A stretch of 64,000 nucleotides of DNA from Enterococcus silesiacus (GTDB lineage: Bacteria; Bacillota; Bacilli; Lactobacillales; Enterococcaceae): assembly GCA_001465115.1 (NCBI GenBank), contig CP013614.1:1426001-1490000 (forward strand), in the 5' to 3' direction. Positions 26,771-36,474 of the stretch are shown here, one piece after another. Every line of letters starts with the position of its first letter. The stretch's first letter is position 1. The notes under the pieces were generated by a model. That model was given only the letters and a program-made list of their open reading frames with translations. It was not told where the DNA came from and did no database searches. Made by a program: the position numbers and the translations under genes.

Positions 26771-27226
26771 TTACTTGGTTTCTGCTCGTCTATACTGCCA
26801 AAAACCTCTATAAACTTTTTCAATAGGTAAATGATTGTCTTTCACCATTTTCGGCAAAATATTATTTACTAAATTTTTATAATCTAAATTGAAGTGTAAA
26901 TTTTTGGTAATAGTGGAATGAATTTGTGAAGCGTTCATAGGTCTTCCAGAAGTTTTCAAGATGTAGCAAATATCTTTAGAAATAATATCGTAAGGGATAG
27001 AAGAAGGTTTTATTTTATGATCGTAAAATTTTACTCGGTCAATTTCTTCCTTTGGAATAAGAGTAGTCTTAGTGGTTGATTGGCCTTCAGAAATAACATT
27101 TTCTATTTCTTCTATCCGTTTTAATCTGTTCTCAATAGCTTCATAAAGTTGCGTAATTGCTTTTCTTTCACTAATTAATTCAACAATCAATTTTAGCAGT
27201 TCTCTTTTTTCTTCTAATAAATCCAA
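26771..27226 (-). CDS. Coiled-coil and winged-helix protein
   Basis: About 151 residues from TTG 27226, chosen because AAAGAGGTGAT (27241 to 27231) lies just upstream; the longer ATG frame from 27268 lacks a ribosome site. An N-terminal coiled coil (about 3-45) is followed by a C-terminal segment (about 75-145) with DIICYILKTSGRPMNASQIH-type sequence and VYRGFWQYRR, like the HARE-HTH winged helix found in DNA-linked enzymes and regulators. First gene of the operon with the sigma-like and HTH_16 genes. Exact role unknown. Confidence 0.6.
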   Translation of the reverse strand: MDLLEEKRELLKLIVELISERKAITQLYEAIENRLKRIEEIENVISEGQSTTKTTLIPKEEIDRVKFYDHKIKPSSIPYDIISKDICYILKTSGRPMNASQIHSTITKNLHFNLDYKNLVNNILPKMVKDNHLPIEKVYRGFWQYRRAETK

Positions 27227-27280
27227 AATAATCACCTCTTTACTAATAAGAGGTTTCGGCATTATCAAATAACAACAAAA

Positions 27281-27307
27281 AAGCTATCAAATTATTTTTG
27301 ATAGCTT
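27281..27307 (-). terminator. Terminator after the 248-residue gene
   Basis: AAGCTATCAAA and TTTGATAGCTT form an 11-bp stem (27281-27291 with 27297-27307), followed on the minus strand by TTTTTTG. Confidence 0.85.
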
Positions 27308-27419
27308 CTTTGAAAAAACGTTTGAATAAATTTAGTTAAACTATAATATTTTGTTACTTAACTTCATGAAAATTAACACTATCTTAACAGACAAGAAGTA
27401 CTTTAGAAAAACATATTAA

Positions 27420-28166
27420 TTAGACAAATATTTCTTTACAGTTAACATTTGGATCAATCTGTAATCGTAAAGAATTGATTTCAGAAGTTTCATATTGAAA
27501 TAAAAAATTATTAAAATAGGTCCGATCAATGTCTGAATTAACAATTCGTAAATATTCATTTGATGTCAAATGAAATTCTTTTTGAAGATTAGCATCTTCT
27601 ATAAGTTCTTTACATTTGCAGTCAATTACTAGCAATTTTGGAAATAGAAGTTTAAACGTTTTATCACTCAAGTTTCGTATTATTTTTCGTGCCAATTGAC
27701 GTTGTTCATAAAAATAGACAATCCAATCTTGATAGTGATGAAGCACTTCTGAAGCACTTAATCCAAGTACTTTTGTTAATATTTGTGTGATATTTCTTTC
27801 CCAAATAAAACATTCAACTGGCTTATCAATAGCATATAATAAAGACGATTCTAGAATCTCTCTAACTGGAGATATTTCCACTTCTTCGTAAAAAGTCCTT
27901 ATATAATCATGCTCAATTGCTGGTATGATTTCAACCTCTTCAAATAGAAATTCATTCTGTTGGGTATAAAAAAACAAAAGTTTCATTTTTTCATTGATCA
28001 AGTTTAATTGAGGAATAATAACCCTGAGCTCATCTCGATTAACAGAATCTATTAATTCAACCGCATATTTTTTGTTTTTATTAAAATAGTTAATTAGTTC
28101 GACCTTACTAGTTCTCATTTTGAATTCAAAAGTTGAATAATCCCAATAGTATCTAACTTTCATCAT
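27420..28166 (-). CDS. Unrecognised 248-residue protein
   Basis: Soluble, no signal peptide, no cysteine pattern beyond CKCKE. It begins MMKVRYYWDYSTFEFKMRTS, and helix-forming acidic and hydrophobic segments alternate. GAAAGAAG lies before the start. It stands alone between the pilus locus and the small regulator operon with its own terminator. I do not recognise the family; position suggests ICE cargo or an ICE-specific accessory gene. Confidence 0.65.
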   Translation of the reverse strand: MMKVRYYWDYSTFEFKMRTSKVELINYFNKNKKYAVELIDSVNRDELRVIIPQLNLINEKMKLLFFYTQQNEFLFEEVEIIPAIEHDYIRTFYEEVEISPVREILESSLLYAIDKPVECFIWERNITQILTKVLGLSASEVLHHYQDWIVYFYEQRQLARKIIRNLSDKTFKLLFPKLLVIDCKCKELIEDANLQKEFHLTSNEYLRIVNSDIDRTYFNNFLFQYETSEINSLRLQIDPNVNCKEIFV

Positions 28167-28232
28167 AAGTCTTCTTTCATATTAGTCTAGTATAGTTTAG
28201 AACAAGTGCATGAAGTAGAATTCTTGATTAGT

Positions 28233-29417
28233 TTAAGAGTGTTTTGAATACCGTTTTATCTTTTTTAAAACCGTATGTTCTTTATTATCAAACCGATAGG
28301 CTGAATTTAGAGGAATCACATTTTGGAAATGAGAATCTTTTATTCTCTTGATTTTTAGTTTGATAATCACATTTTTCTCTTTGTTAACTAAGGTGTATTT
28401 TCCCCCGCTTAATTTGTAGTTAATCAGTCTTCCTTCGTTGCTTGTTTTAAAGATTAAATTATCCCCTGTACTTGTTTTTATGGATCTTTTTCCTTTTTTA
28501 TTTATAACAGTCAATACCAATCCTTCTATAGGACGATTTCTTGAGTCCACAATTCTCAAATGGACATCATAGCTTTTTTTTGAAATTTTATTTAGCTTAT
28601 ATAATCGATAAATCACAAATATTAATATGAAAAGAATTAGCAATCCTAAGAGGCCTAGTAAAATAAATTTGATAGTTTGATACTTACCAATAGTTTCAAT
28701 ATCCTTATCCATTTCCTTAGCAACATAAGGTATTCTATGTCCTCTGACTAAAAGCCTATGCGAATTAATCATATAAGGAGTACATGTAATTAAAGTAATC
28801 ATATCTTTCCCTTGTTCAATTTTCAGATAATCTGTATCAGTTGGTAATACAGTCTTTATCTGATCAACTTCATATGCATGAGTCTCATTATTTATTTCAA
28901 TATAAAAATTATCTTTTGTTTTCAGCTCTGGCAATCGTGTAAAAAGAGCTGCCTCTGGTAATCCCCTATGACCTGTTATGACCGAATGAACACTTTCCCC
29001 GCCTATAGGGTACGAAGTACCGCTGAGAAGTGTGGTACCTTTAGCTAATAATTGTTCATTGGTACTATCAAATATTGGTAATTTTGCTTTAATTTTAGGG
29101 ATGTTTATAACACCAATAGTGTGTTCTTTATAGTAATCAATTGATACTTTCTTCTTGTTTTCAGGTTCTTTGTTAGAAAAAGGATCTGCTCCCGGATTAG
29201 ACCCTTTTGCTGCTAAATCTTCATTTTTCTTTTTCATTTCAGACTTAACATTTTCCATAGCTTCATCATTTTCTTTATTTGCTTTTCGTTGATAATAATC
29301 AATGATTTGCTGATCGAGAACCGTATTTAATGCATTATTAACTATAGGATATAATAAAACAGCAATTCCAAATAGTAGAACGACTATCATTATCGAATCC
29401 ATAATTTTCTTTTTCAT
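28233..29417 (-). CDS. Class C (pilin) sortase with unusual C-terminal domain
   Basis: 394 residues, a pilus-polymerising transpeptidase. N-terminal membrane helix (about 8-28), DPF lid motif in NPGADPFSN (about 72-80) typical of class C, catalytic His in VITGHRG, Cys in TLITCTPY, Arg in RLLVRGHR, then a second membrane helix (about 248-268). Unusually, a further 110-120 residues follow, with RPIEGLVLTVINKKGKR and LSGGKYTLVNKEKN, resembling a Cna-B/prealbumin-like strand pattern; class C sortases usually end soon after the second helix. It follows the pilin gene on the same strand by about 80 bases. It joins pilin subunits through Lys in the YPKN motif and the LPXTG threonine. Confidence 0.9.
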   Translation of the reverse strand: MKKKIMDSIMIVVLLFGIAVLLYPIVNNALNTVLDQQIIDYYQRKANKENDEAMENVKSEMKKKNEDLAAKGSNPGADPFSNKEPENKKKVSIDYYKEHTIGVINIPKIKAKLPIFDSTNEQLLAKGTTLLSGTSYPIGGESVHSVITGHRGLPEAALFTRLPELKTKDNFYIEINNETHAYEVDQIKTVLPTDTDYLKIEQGKDMITLITCTPYMINSHRLLVRGHRIPYVAKEMDKDIETIGKYQTIKFILLGLLGLLILFILIFVIYRLYKLNKISKKSYDVHLRIVDSRNRPIEGLVLTVINKKGKRSIKTSTGDNLIFKTSNEGRLINYKLSGGKYTLVNKEKNVIIKLKIKRIKDSHFQNVIPLNSAYRFDNKEHTVLKKIKRYSKHS

Positions 29418-29497
29418 ATGGACAACCTCATTTTAAAAATAGGAGGAAGACGACATGTCCCCTCCTACTCTATAATTCATATCAATTTATATTAAAA

Positions 29498-31387
29498 TTA
29501 TGCTCGTTTTGCATTACGACTATTAACAAAGTAGAAGCTTGCACTAACTATTGCAAGTAAGCCAATAACAATAAAGATAACAATTCCTTTTCCACCTGTT
29601 GAAGGAAGTGTCCCTTTATGATGGTTAGGTATTTTTTCAGGAGAAACTAATTGTTCAGGTGTTCCATAAGAATCTTCATCAACTGTAAATTCAATACGGC
29701 TTCCTAATTTCACATAATCGTTTGGTGCTTCAGTTTCTTCAAGAAAGTAAGTCCCATAATCTAAACCTAATATCGAAAGCAACCCTTGATCATCAGAAGT
29801 GAATTCTGTGGCTGCAGACTCATCAGTTGTCCACGATACAGCTTTTGTAGTAGGATCAATTACTAGATAGTTTGCATCATCTTTATCAGCATTACGGACA
29901 ACAAATTTAGCTCCCTTTAATGGTGATTGTTCATTAACATCAGCATCCACTTTTACAAAACGTTTACCACCAGTTACAACTTCTGGAGTTGGAGGTGTTT
30001 TATCTACTGTATGTCCATTATCAACGTTTGCTTCATTTTTAAAACCTTTGGTTGGATCTGCTTTTTCATTCAAGTGCATATAGTAATTAAATTTAAGTGT
30101 TCCACCAGGTGTTAATTGAGTAATGTATTCAGGATCAATGGCAACGATAAAACCATTTTTATTTTCTGTGATTGTGTAATGCGACTGATCAATTAATTGA
30201 TCTCCATCATATAATGCATAAGCTGTTGGACCATTAGGAGTGTTGTTAAATGTTAACTCTTCATCGTGTTTATCAATTAAGTTAAATTTAGTATATTTAT
30301 TTACTTCGCCAACTTTGTCTGCAATCCCTTCTGGAATATTTGTTTTGATTTCATACTTAATTGCTTCACCGATTGCTACATCATTACCGTTTAATTCTGG
30401 AGTAGTTTTTTCTACATTTGTTGTATCATTTTTAACTGTAATTTCTGTAGCTTCTGTTTGATCTTCTTTGATTTCTATCTCATGTTTTGTTTGATCTTCA
30501 ATTAACTCTGCATTGTCAGGTGCTTTTACTTCTTCAACAATGTATTTTCCAACTTCTAAATCACTTACTTTTATTTGTCCTTTAGTCCCATCATTTTCTT
30601 TAATAGCGTTATCTGAAGCAACGTAGTCTTTACCCGTTACAAAATGGAAAGCAGTATCTTTATTCTCAGACCACGTATATAAACCATCTTTTGCAGATTG
30701 GATATATTTAGTAACGCCACCTTCATTTTTTGAAATAACAAATTCTGCACCATCTAATGCTTCATTTTCAGCAGTACCTACTTTGCTAATAACTAAGTCA
30801 CCAGTAGAGCTGATTGTATTTTTAGGATAAATATGAACAGGATTTAATTCAACATCTCCATACTTAAAACTACCATCGTCCTGTTTAATCATCTCGTACA
30901 CTGGAAAAGCAACGACCATATTTGCAGCAGCATTCACTCCAGCTTTAGGAGTCTCAGCAATTGTATATACGGCATCTTTTCCATTTGATTTCTTAGGTAA
31001 ATTTAAAACTAAATTCCCCTCTGAATCAGTTTTTTTAGTTTCAACAGGTTTATCTTTTGTATTATTCTCGACAGTAGCTTTGGCTTGGTCAATCGTTTGC
31101 CCCTTAGCCCGTGCTTCATAAAAATCAACTGTGACATCGTAAGCTTTAAATTCAATATCAGCTAAGCCTTGATATTTATCAAAATCTGGCATTTCTTTAC
31201 CTGTATTTTGAATCGTTGGATCAGGTAGTGTCATCATTTTTTTCTTGTGGATAATAACCTGATTAGTATTTTCCTCAGCAGCAAATACTTGTTGTTCTGT
31301 TAATACAGATAAGTTTAGAAAAATTGGTAATATTAGCAGTAAAGCTGTCATAAAGGTTTTAATTTTTTGTTGTTTTTTTGTATTCAT
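29498..31387 (-). CDS. Major (backbone) pilin subunit
   Basis: 629 residues. Signal peptide (about 1-36), pilin motif with the cross-linking Lys in VHIYPKN, several Cna-B type domains with E-boxes (YIVEEVKAPDNAEL, YFLEETEAPNDYVKL), and sorting signal LPSTGG followed by a hydrophobic stretch and RNAKRA. It is the expected shaft subunit polymerised by the downstream sortase. Its ATG overlaps the stop of the upstream 1510-residue gene (TAATG), so the genes are coupled. Confidence 0.93.
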   Translation of the reverse strand: MNTKKQQKIKTFMTALLLILPIFLNLSVLTEQQVFAAEENTNQVIIHKKKMMTLPDPTIQNTGKEMPDFDKYQGLADIEFKAYDVTVDFYEARAKGQTIDQAKATVENNTKDKPVETKKTDSEGNLVLNLPKKSNGKDAVYTIAETPKAGVNAAANMVVAFPVYEMIKQDDGSFKYGDVELNPVHIYPKNTISSTGDLVISKVGTAENEALDGAEFVISKNEGGVTKYIQSAKDGLYTWSENKDTAFHFVTGKDYVASDNAIKENDGTKGQIKVSDLEVGKYIVEEVKAPDNAELIEDQTKHEIEIKEDQTEATEITVKNDTTNVEKTTPELNGNDVAIGEAIKYEIKTNIPEGIADKVGEVNKYTKFNLIDKHDEELTFNNTPNGPTAYALYDGDQLIDQSHYTITENKNGFIVAIDPEYITQLTPGGTLKFNYYMHLNEKADPTKGFKNEANVDNGHTVDKTPPTPEVVTGGKRFVKVDADVNEQSPLKGAKFVVRNADKDDANYLVIDPTTKAVSWTTDESAATEFTSDDQGLLSILGLDYGTYFLEETEAPNDYVKLGSRIEFTVDEDSYGTPEQLVSPEKIPNHHKGTLPSTGGKGIVIFIVIGLLAIVSASFYFVNSRNAKRA

Positions 31388-34300
31388 TATTTTAACTTCT
31401 TTCTATTCTTCATTTTTGTATAAATTCCTAGAGCTCCTGTAACTATGATAAAAATAGTTCCAATAGCTTCAATAAATTCCAGTACTTTTTCACCAGTTTT
31501 AGGTAGTAATCCTCCAACAAGAGGCTTTCCTTCAGATGAATCATCTATAGGTTCTTTGGGTTTGTCTTGATGTTTATTTACAACTTTTAAAGGATCTGCC
31601 AATTGTCCATTAACTAGATAGCTTCCTCTTGATATTTCAAAAGGTATTTCAGTAGTACTTAACATATATCCATCTGGCGCATGAATTTCTTGTAATTCAT
31701 AACTTCCAAATTGCATCCCCTTAATCGTAAATTGACCATTTTTGTCAGAGGTGAGCTTGAAAATATTATTTGCAGTCTTATTTTTTGTCCACGAAAATCC
31801 ATGAACATCTTTGACAAGATACATTTGATTATCATTTTTTACTAAAAACTCTGCACCAGGCAAATAGATAGCATTATTAGTTGAATCCATTTTTATAAAT
31901 TGTTTACCACCTGTCATTACATTTTGGTCCTTTGTAATTGAATCATGAGGACCAGGATGAAGAGTAACTTCATTTGTGAAATCAGTATCGGGTTCAGCAT
32001 TGTCCTTAATTATCATTTGATAATCTATTTCAATTTTTTTACCAACATGTTCAGAAAGTTTATTAGGATCGAAATTTATTCTAAAAGCATTTTCTTCATT
32101 TGAAAATATTGGTCGCTCATAAAATTTCTGATCAGTTAAACCAGCGATAGATATCTTGAATGTTTCTTTTAAATACTCAAGAGAGGCGTCTGCTTTATCT
32201 TCTAAATAATAGTGGTCATACGTTTCTATATCCTTTGGTATGATTGTCTCTATATGATAATTAATCTTTTGTCCATAAGCGAAGTCGTTACTGTCTGAAT
32301 CTATTCTTTTACTTAACGGAATATCTACATATTCATTTTTGGGATATAGATCAATCGTTGACAGTAATTGGTTTTTCACATAAATGGGAAGTACAACTAC
32401 TAGATTATGTCCTTTGAGTATATTTGAAGGTGTTTTAGTTTCTTCAAAGAGATAAGCTTTAAATTTATTATCATTTGTTTTACTATCTAATTTAAATCTA
32501 GCTAATCCATTACTATCGGTTATCTGAGAAGTAATTTTATTCTTTGATTTACTATCACTTGCAGCTAATTTTCTTTGAGCTTCTTCAACCGTTAGACCTT
32601 GAAAACGAAGATCATAAAATTCATCAGTAACGTCATAAGCAGTAAATTCAACTCCACTTAAAACTTCTGAATTTTCCAATATAGAATTATTTCCCTCTAT
32701 CGGCAAACCTGTATTTGGAATCATTTCTGGTAAAGTATCTTGTTTAAATACGAGTTTATGCAAATTTATGATTACTACGTCTTCATTTTCAATAGCATAT
32801 ACATAATTAGTATTTATCGTTCCAGATAGACATAAAAATAGTGACCCGATACCGAAAAACAATATTCTTTTCTTTTTTGGATTTATAAAATAGAAAGCAG
32901 CGATGATAATTGATATAAATCCAATTAAGATAAATGATAATACCCCATTACCACCTGTCTCTGGTAGAGGAACTTTAGCTTTATTATCAATTTTAAAAAT
33001 AATGTCAATTTCATCTTCAGAGCTACTTCCATTAGCTACTGTTTCATTTTCTTTTTCTACCTTCCATTTTTTCGAATTATTATCAAAAGTAATTTTATAT
33101 TCATCTTCAGAAAGGATATAGCCGTCTGGTGCTTTCGATTCCTTTACATAATAAACTTTAGAAATATCTAAATCTGTCCATTCTATACTTCCATCATTTT
33201 CTGTTGTCTTTGATGAAATCAAGTCGATATTTCCAGTCTCATCCTTAGTGTATAAATCAAATACAGCTCCATTTAACTGCTCTTTGCTGTGTTCATCCTG
33301 CTTAAATACCTTAATGGACATTTTTTTTATAACCGCATCATTTATGGCGATATAGTTACCTTCATTATCTTGATTCAAACCTATAATCTTAGCATCGTCA
33401 GTCACTTTAAATTTAAAATCTTTTTTCTTAAATCCTTCTGGTGCTTTCGTTTCTGATAATAAATAATATCCTGGTTTTAATATAATATTATTGAAATCAA
33501 ATGAGCCGTCTTCACTTGAAGTAGTTGTAGAAATTACATTTCCAATTTTATTTCCTGATTCATCTGAATGATACAATTCAAATTCTGCACCAGGTAAAGT
33601 ATTCCCCTCTGTATCTTCTTTTATAAAATTATAAGTTGGTGCTACACGAGTTTGAACTTTATTTGAATCGACAGTATATCCACCATCTTCAACATCTTCA
33701 TAAATAAATTTAGTAGATGCAGTATTAGTCATTAGATCATCTATTTCATCTTTACTAGTGTTATTTACTTTTACTTTGACCCTTAAGCTAAAGTCAGAAT
33801 CATAATAATCCTCGTCCTGTGAGAGATCATTGATTAATTCTGTAGCATGATCTGCCAAGGTTAAATCAAATTTATTCTTAGTCATTTGAGATACTGAATT
33901 TTTCGTAAAGGGATTTTTTATTTGTGAACCATCTAAATTGAACAATGTAAAATTTCTACTTAGATCATTTTTGTCTGATAGCTCCATTCCTGGTGGAAGA
34001 CTATCAAGTATCTCATACCCATCTGGCAAAACCTGACTTTGTGAAACTAAATTAATCACTTTCTGATTGATAAAGTAGTAGTACTCTTGACCATCACTAA
34101 CATATCTGTCCTCTTTTTTTGGAATACCTGGAAGTAGTCTATCAGGCAAGTCAGCATTATGCCCTTCAACTCTATACTTTTCGTTAAGATCCCAAGGGCC
34201 TCCACCATCTTTATATCTATCAAGGTCATTATAAAAACGTTCATTGAATCCAACCTCGTCTCCACTAGGGGAATTCCAGGTATCACCTGCTTGAAATTGA

Positions 34301-35919
34301 TTCAATGGTTCAACTGTTTTGGCAGGCGCTTTTTGTCTACTTGCAATGATTGATGAACTAGCAAAAGTAAACCACATAAAAGCATAGTCACCGCCACCTG
34401 TACCTATTTGAAAGCCATTTTCAGTGCCTTTTAGATCAAATGAAACTGAGGCATTAGGAAATTTAGAGTTTCCAAGTTTATCAATTGATTCTGGAAAATC
34501 ATCAGCACCATAATAAACATCTTCATAATGTTTTTTAGTCCCATCAATTACCTTAACAGTCCCAAATTCAACAATAGATTTTCCTGTTGTATAACCTTCT
34601 GTACCATTTTTTGGTCTGACAAATTCACTATAAATATAATCTCCTTTGTTCTTTTTTTGATAACCATTTAAAGAACTAAAGGTCAAAAATGGATTTAAAT
34701 ACTCTCCTGAAGAAAAATCAATTGGCTCACCAGTTTCTTTATCAAAAAATTGAATATCCCAGTCAGCACTATTTATCCCCGCTGTAACAACACCTGAAAA
34801 CATATTATTAGATAGATCAATGATTGGAGATTTTTCTGGATAGCCATCATCATCCCAACCTCCTCCTAGTGATTTATCAATGTTAGAAATTTTTATATTA
34901 GCTCCTATCTCAGTTATGTCTCCATTTTTAGTAACAATCGAACCAATATTGTCATAAGTGTATTCAATTTCAACTTTCGATAACTTCTTTTCTGATATTT
35001 TTTTATTGAAGCTAATATTAACTTTTCCTGATTTTCTTAGGTAGTTAGAATATACAGTTGATTTGTTTTCATCTGTATCATCATAAGCAGATCGTCCACT
35101 TCCTCGTTCGACTGCTTTTATTTTGTAATCATCAGTACCACTTATTTTTATACTGTTTTTGATGTCATCCACTGAATTGAAAATATCTTCACTAATAACC
35201 AAACTACCAGGTTCCGCATTAGTTGCTCGGCTAGTAACAGCTTTAGATGCTACTGATGAATCTTCGCTCTCATCAGTTTCACAACTTTCTTTACTAGAGT
35301 CTTTCAAACTAGTTGTTTCTTTTTCACTACTCGATTTTAGCGTTGTTTCTGTTTGTTCGGAACTTTCAGTATTGGTTGACCCATCAGTGTCTTGAGACTC
35401 CATATTTTCAGATGAGTTTGATGAATTTTCATTGGATGCCTTATAATCATTAATAATAGTTAACGGTTTTGATTTATATTCCGTACCATCATTTCTAGTG
35501 ATTTTTGCATATATCGTATTTTTATACTCATTTTCAACTGTAACGCTTCTTAAAAATAAAATAGCTTTATTATCTGATTCTTCCCCAAAAGTGATATTCA
35601 CTTTACTATTTTTATTTTCATATTTAACACTTTTATTGGTATTGTTTTGATCCGTTCTTTCTTGATCTAAAGTTACAGTATCAGGCAATATTATTTCTAT
35701 ATTTTCATCTGACTTATTTAAATCTACCAGTTGAATAGGATAGGACTCTTCACTATTTAAATGAACTTCACTAACTTCAGTGTCATTATCTAACCAGTAA
35801 ATATTACTATCTTCATTAGGTGGAAATGAAACTTCTGCAGCCACAATAATAGAACTCAAGGATTGAACTACTAAAATTATTATCAGTGAAAGTATGGTCA
35901 TTTTTTTTATCCAGCTCAC
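31387..35919 (-). CDS. Giant fused pilus protein: tip adhesin joined to a second pilin
   Basis: 1510 residues in one frame. First part: signal peptide, S/T/E-rich linker (about 170-225), large adhesin region, two or more Cna-B domains (YYLLSETKAPEGFK, YYVKESKAPDGYIL) and a complete sorting signal, LPETGG at about 985 plus membrane helix plus PKKKR. Directly after this, with no stop or Met, comes a second signal-like hydrophobic segment (ILFFGIGSLFLCLSG), then about 490 residues homologous to the backbone pilin next door (FTAYDVTDEFYDLRFQGLTV, LYPKNEY, E-box YELQEIHAPDGYML) ending in LPKTG (about 1472). Start GTG 35919 behind AAAGGGG. It looks like two adjacent surface-protein genes fused at an A-rich KKKR tract. 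Confidence 0.85.
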   Translation of the reverse strand: MSWIKKMTILSLIIILVVQSLSSIIVAAEVSFPPNEDSNIYWLDNDTEVSEVHLNSEESYPIQLVDLNKSDENIEIILPDTVTLDQERTDQNNTNKSVKYENKNSKVNITFGEESDNKAILFLRSVTVENEYKNTIYAKITRNDGTEYKSKPLTIINDYKASNENSSNSSENMESQDTDGSTNTESSEQTETTLKSSSEKETTSLKDSSKESCETDESEDSSVASKAVTSRATNAEPGSLVISEDIFNSVDDIKNSIKISGTDDYKIKAVERGSGRSAYDDTDENKSTVYSNYLRKSGKVNISFNKKISEKKLSKVEIEYTYDNIGSIVTKNGDITEIGANIKISNIDKSLGGGWDDDGYPEKSPIIDLSNNMFSGVVTAGINSADWDIQFFDKETGEPIDFSSGEYLNPFLTFSSLNGYQKKNKGDYIYSEFVRPKNGTEGYTTGKSIVEFGTVKVIDGTKKHYEDVYYGADDFPESIDKLGNSKFPNASVSFDLKGTENGFQIGTGGGDYAFMWFTFASSSIIASRQKAPAKTVEPLNQFQAGDTWNSPSGDEVGFNERFYNDLDRYKDGGGPWDLNEKYRVEGHNADLPDRLLPGIPKKEDRYVSDGQEYYYFINQKVINLVSQSQVLPDGYEILDSLPPGMELSDKNDLSRNFTLFNLDGSQIKNPFTKNSVSQMTKNKFDLTLADHATELINDLSQDEDYYDSDFSLRVKVKVNNTSKDEIDDLMTNTASTKFIYEDVEDGGYTVDSNKVQTRVAPTYNFIKEDTEGNTLPGAEFELYHSDESGNKIGNVISTTTSSEDGSFDFNNIILKPGYYLLSETKAPEGFKKKDFKFKVTDDAKIIGLNQDNEGNYIAINDAVIKKMSIKVFKQDEHSKEQLNGAVFDLYTKDETGNIDLISSKTTENDGSIEWTDLDISKVYYVKESKAPDGYILSEDEYKITFDNNSKKWKVEKENETVANGSSSEDEIDIIFKIDNKAKVPLPETGGNGVLSFILIGFISIIIAAFYFINPKKKRILFFGIGSLFLCLSGTINTNYVYAIENEDVVIINLHKLVFKQDTLPEMIPNTGLPIEGNNSILENSEVLSGVEFTAYDVTDEFYDLRFQGLTVEEAQRKLAASDSKSKNKITSQITDSNGLARFKLDSKTNDNKFKAYLFEETKTPSNILKGHNLVVVLPIYVKNQLLSTIDLYPKNEYVDIPLSKRIDSDSNDFAYGQKINYHIETIIPKDIETYDHYYLEDKADASLEYLKETFKISIAGLTDQKFYERPIFSNEENAFRINFDPNKLSEHVGKKIEIDYQMIIKDNAEPDTDFTNEVTLHPGPHDSITKDQNVMTGGKQFIKMDSTNNAIYLPGAEFLVKNDNQMYLVKDVHGFSWTKNKTANNIFKLTSDKNGQFTIKGMQFGSYELQEIHAPDGYMLSTTEIPFEISRGSYLVNGQLADPLKVVNKHQDKPKEPIDDSSEGKPLVGGLLPKTGEKVLEFIEAIGTIFIIVTGALGIYTKMKNRKKLK

Positions 35920-36254
35920 ATTTGTTTAAGCCCCTTTCTTAAAAGAAATAATAAGTTTCTACCTCCTCTTTCAGATTTAGTAAAACTAAACAATATCCTA
36001 ACTACGATTTATATATTACTCTCTTATGAAAGAGCTGTTTACGAATCTTTGAGACAGCCAGTTCCAATAAAATAAAAAATGAACCTCTTTATTGCTTAGC
36101 TCATTAGATTTCTTTACATTGAAACAATTTTTATATTTATTTAGAATGTTAAACAGATAGTTGAGTTACATCTGATATAAGAGCAAGAAAGGCTTTATTA
36201 GTAATTGGGTGAATTATATAAAATAAAAAATCATAGAAATTAAACTACACAAAA
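35920..36254 (-). promoter_or_regulatory. Upstream region of the pilus operon
   Basis: About 335 AT-rich bases between the pilus operon start and the terminator of the Mga-like gene. The pilus promoter must lie here; I see no strong -35/-10 pair, which would fit activator dependence. No ORF. Confidence 0.4.
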
Positions 36255-36278
36255 AGACATCTCAAAATCGAGATGTCT
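36255..36278 (-). terminator. Terminator of the Mga-like regulator gene
   Basis: AGACATCTC (36255-36263), 6-base loop, GAGATGTCT (36270-36278); on the minus strand TTTTT follows. About 200 bases of empty sequence separate it from the gene stop. Confidence 0.75.
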
Positions 36279-36474
36279 CATTGAATTTTATCGATATGTT
36301 TTGATAGCTGTGCAAATAAAAATAAGACATCAACTTTTTTCAAAAGCATTTACAAGAACTATAATTAAATATACTTGGACTTGATAGATAGGCTTTTGGA
36401 ATAAGAAAAATCAATACTATTATACTTTGTTAATATTTTTATAGACTATATTTCCAATAAATAGTTGCAAAAAT

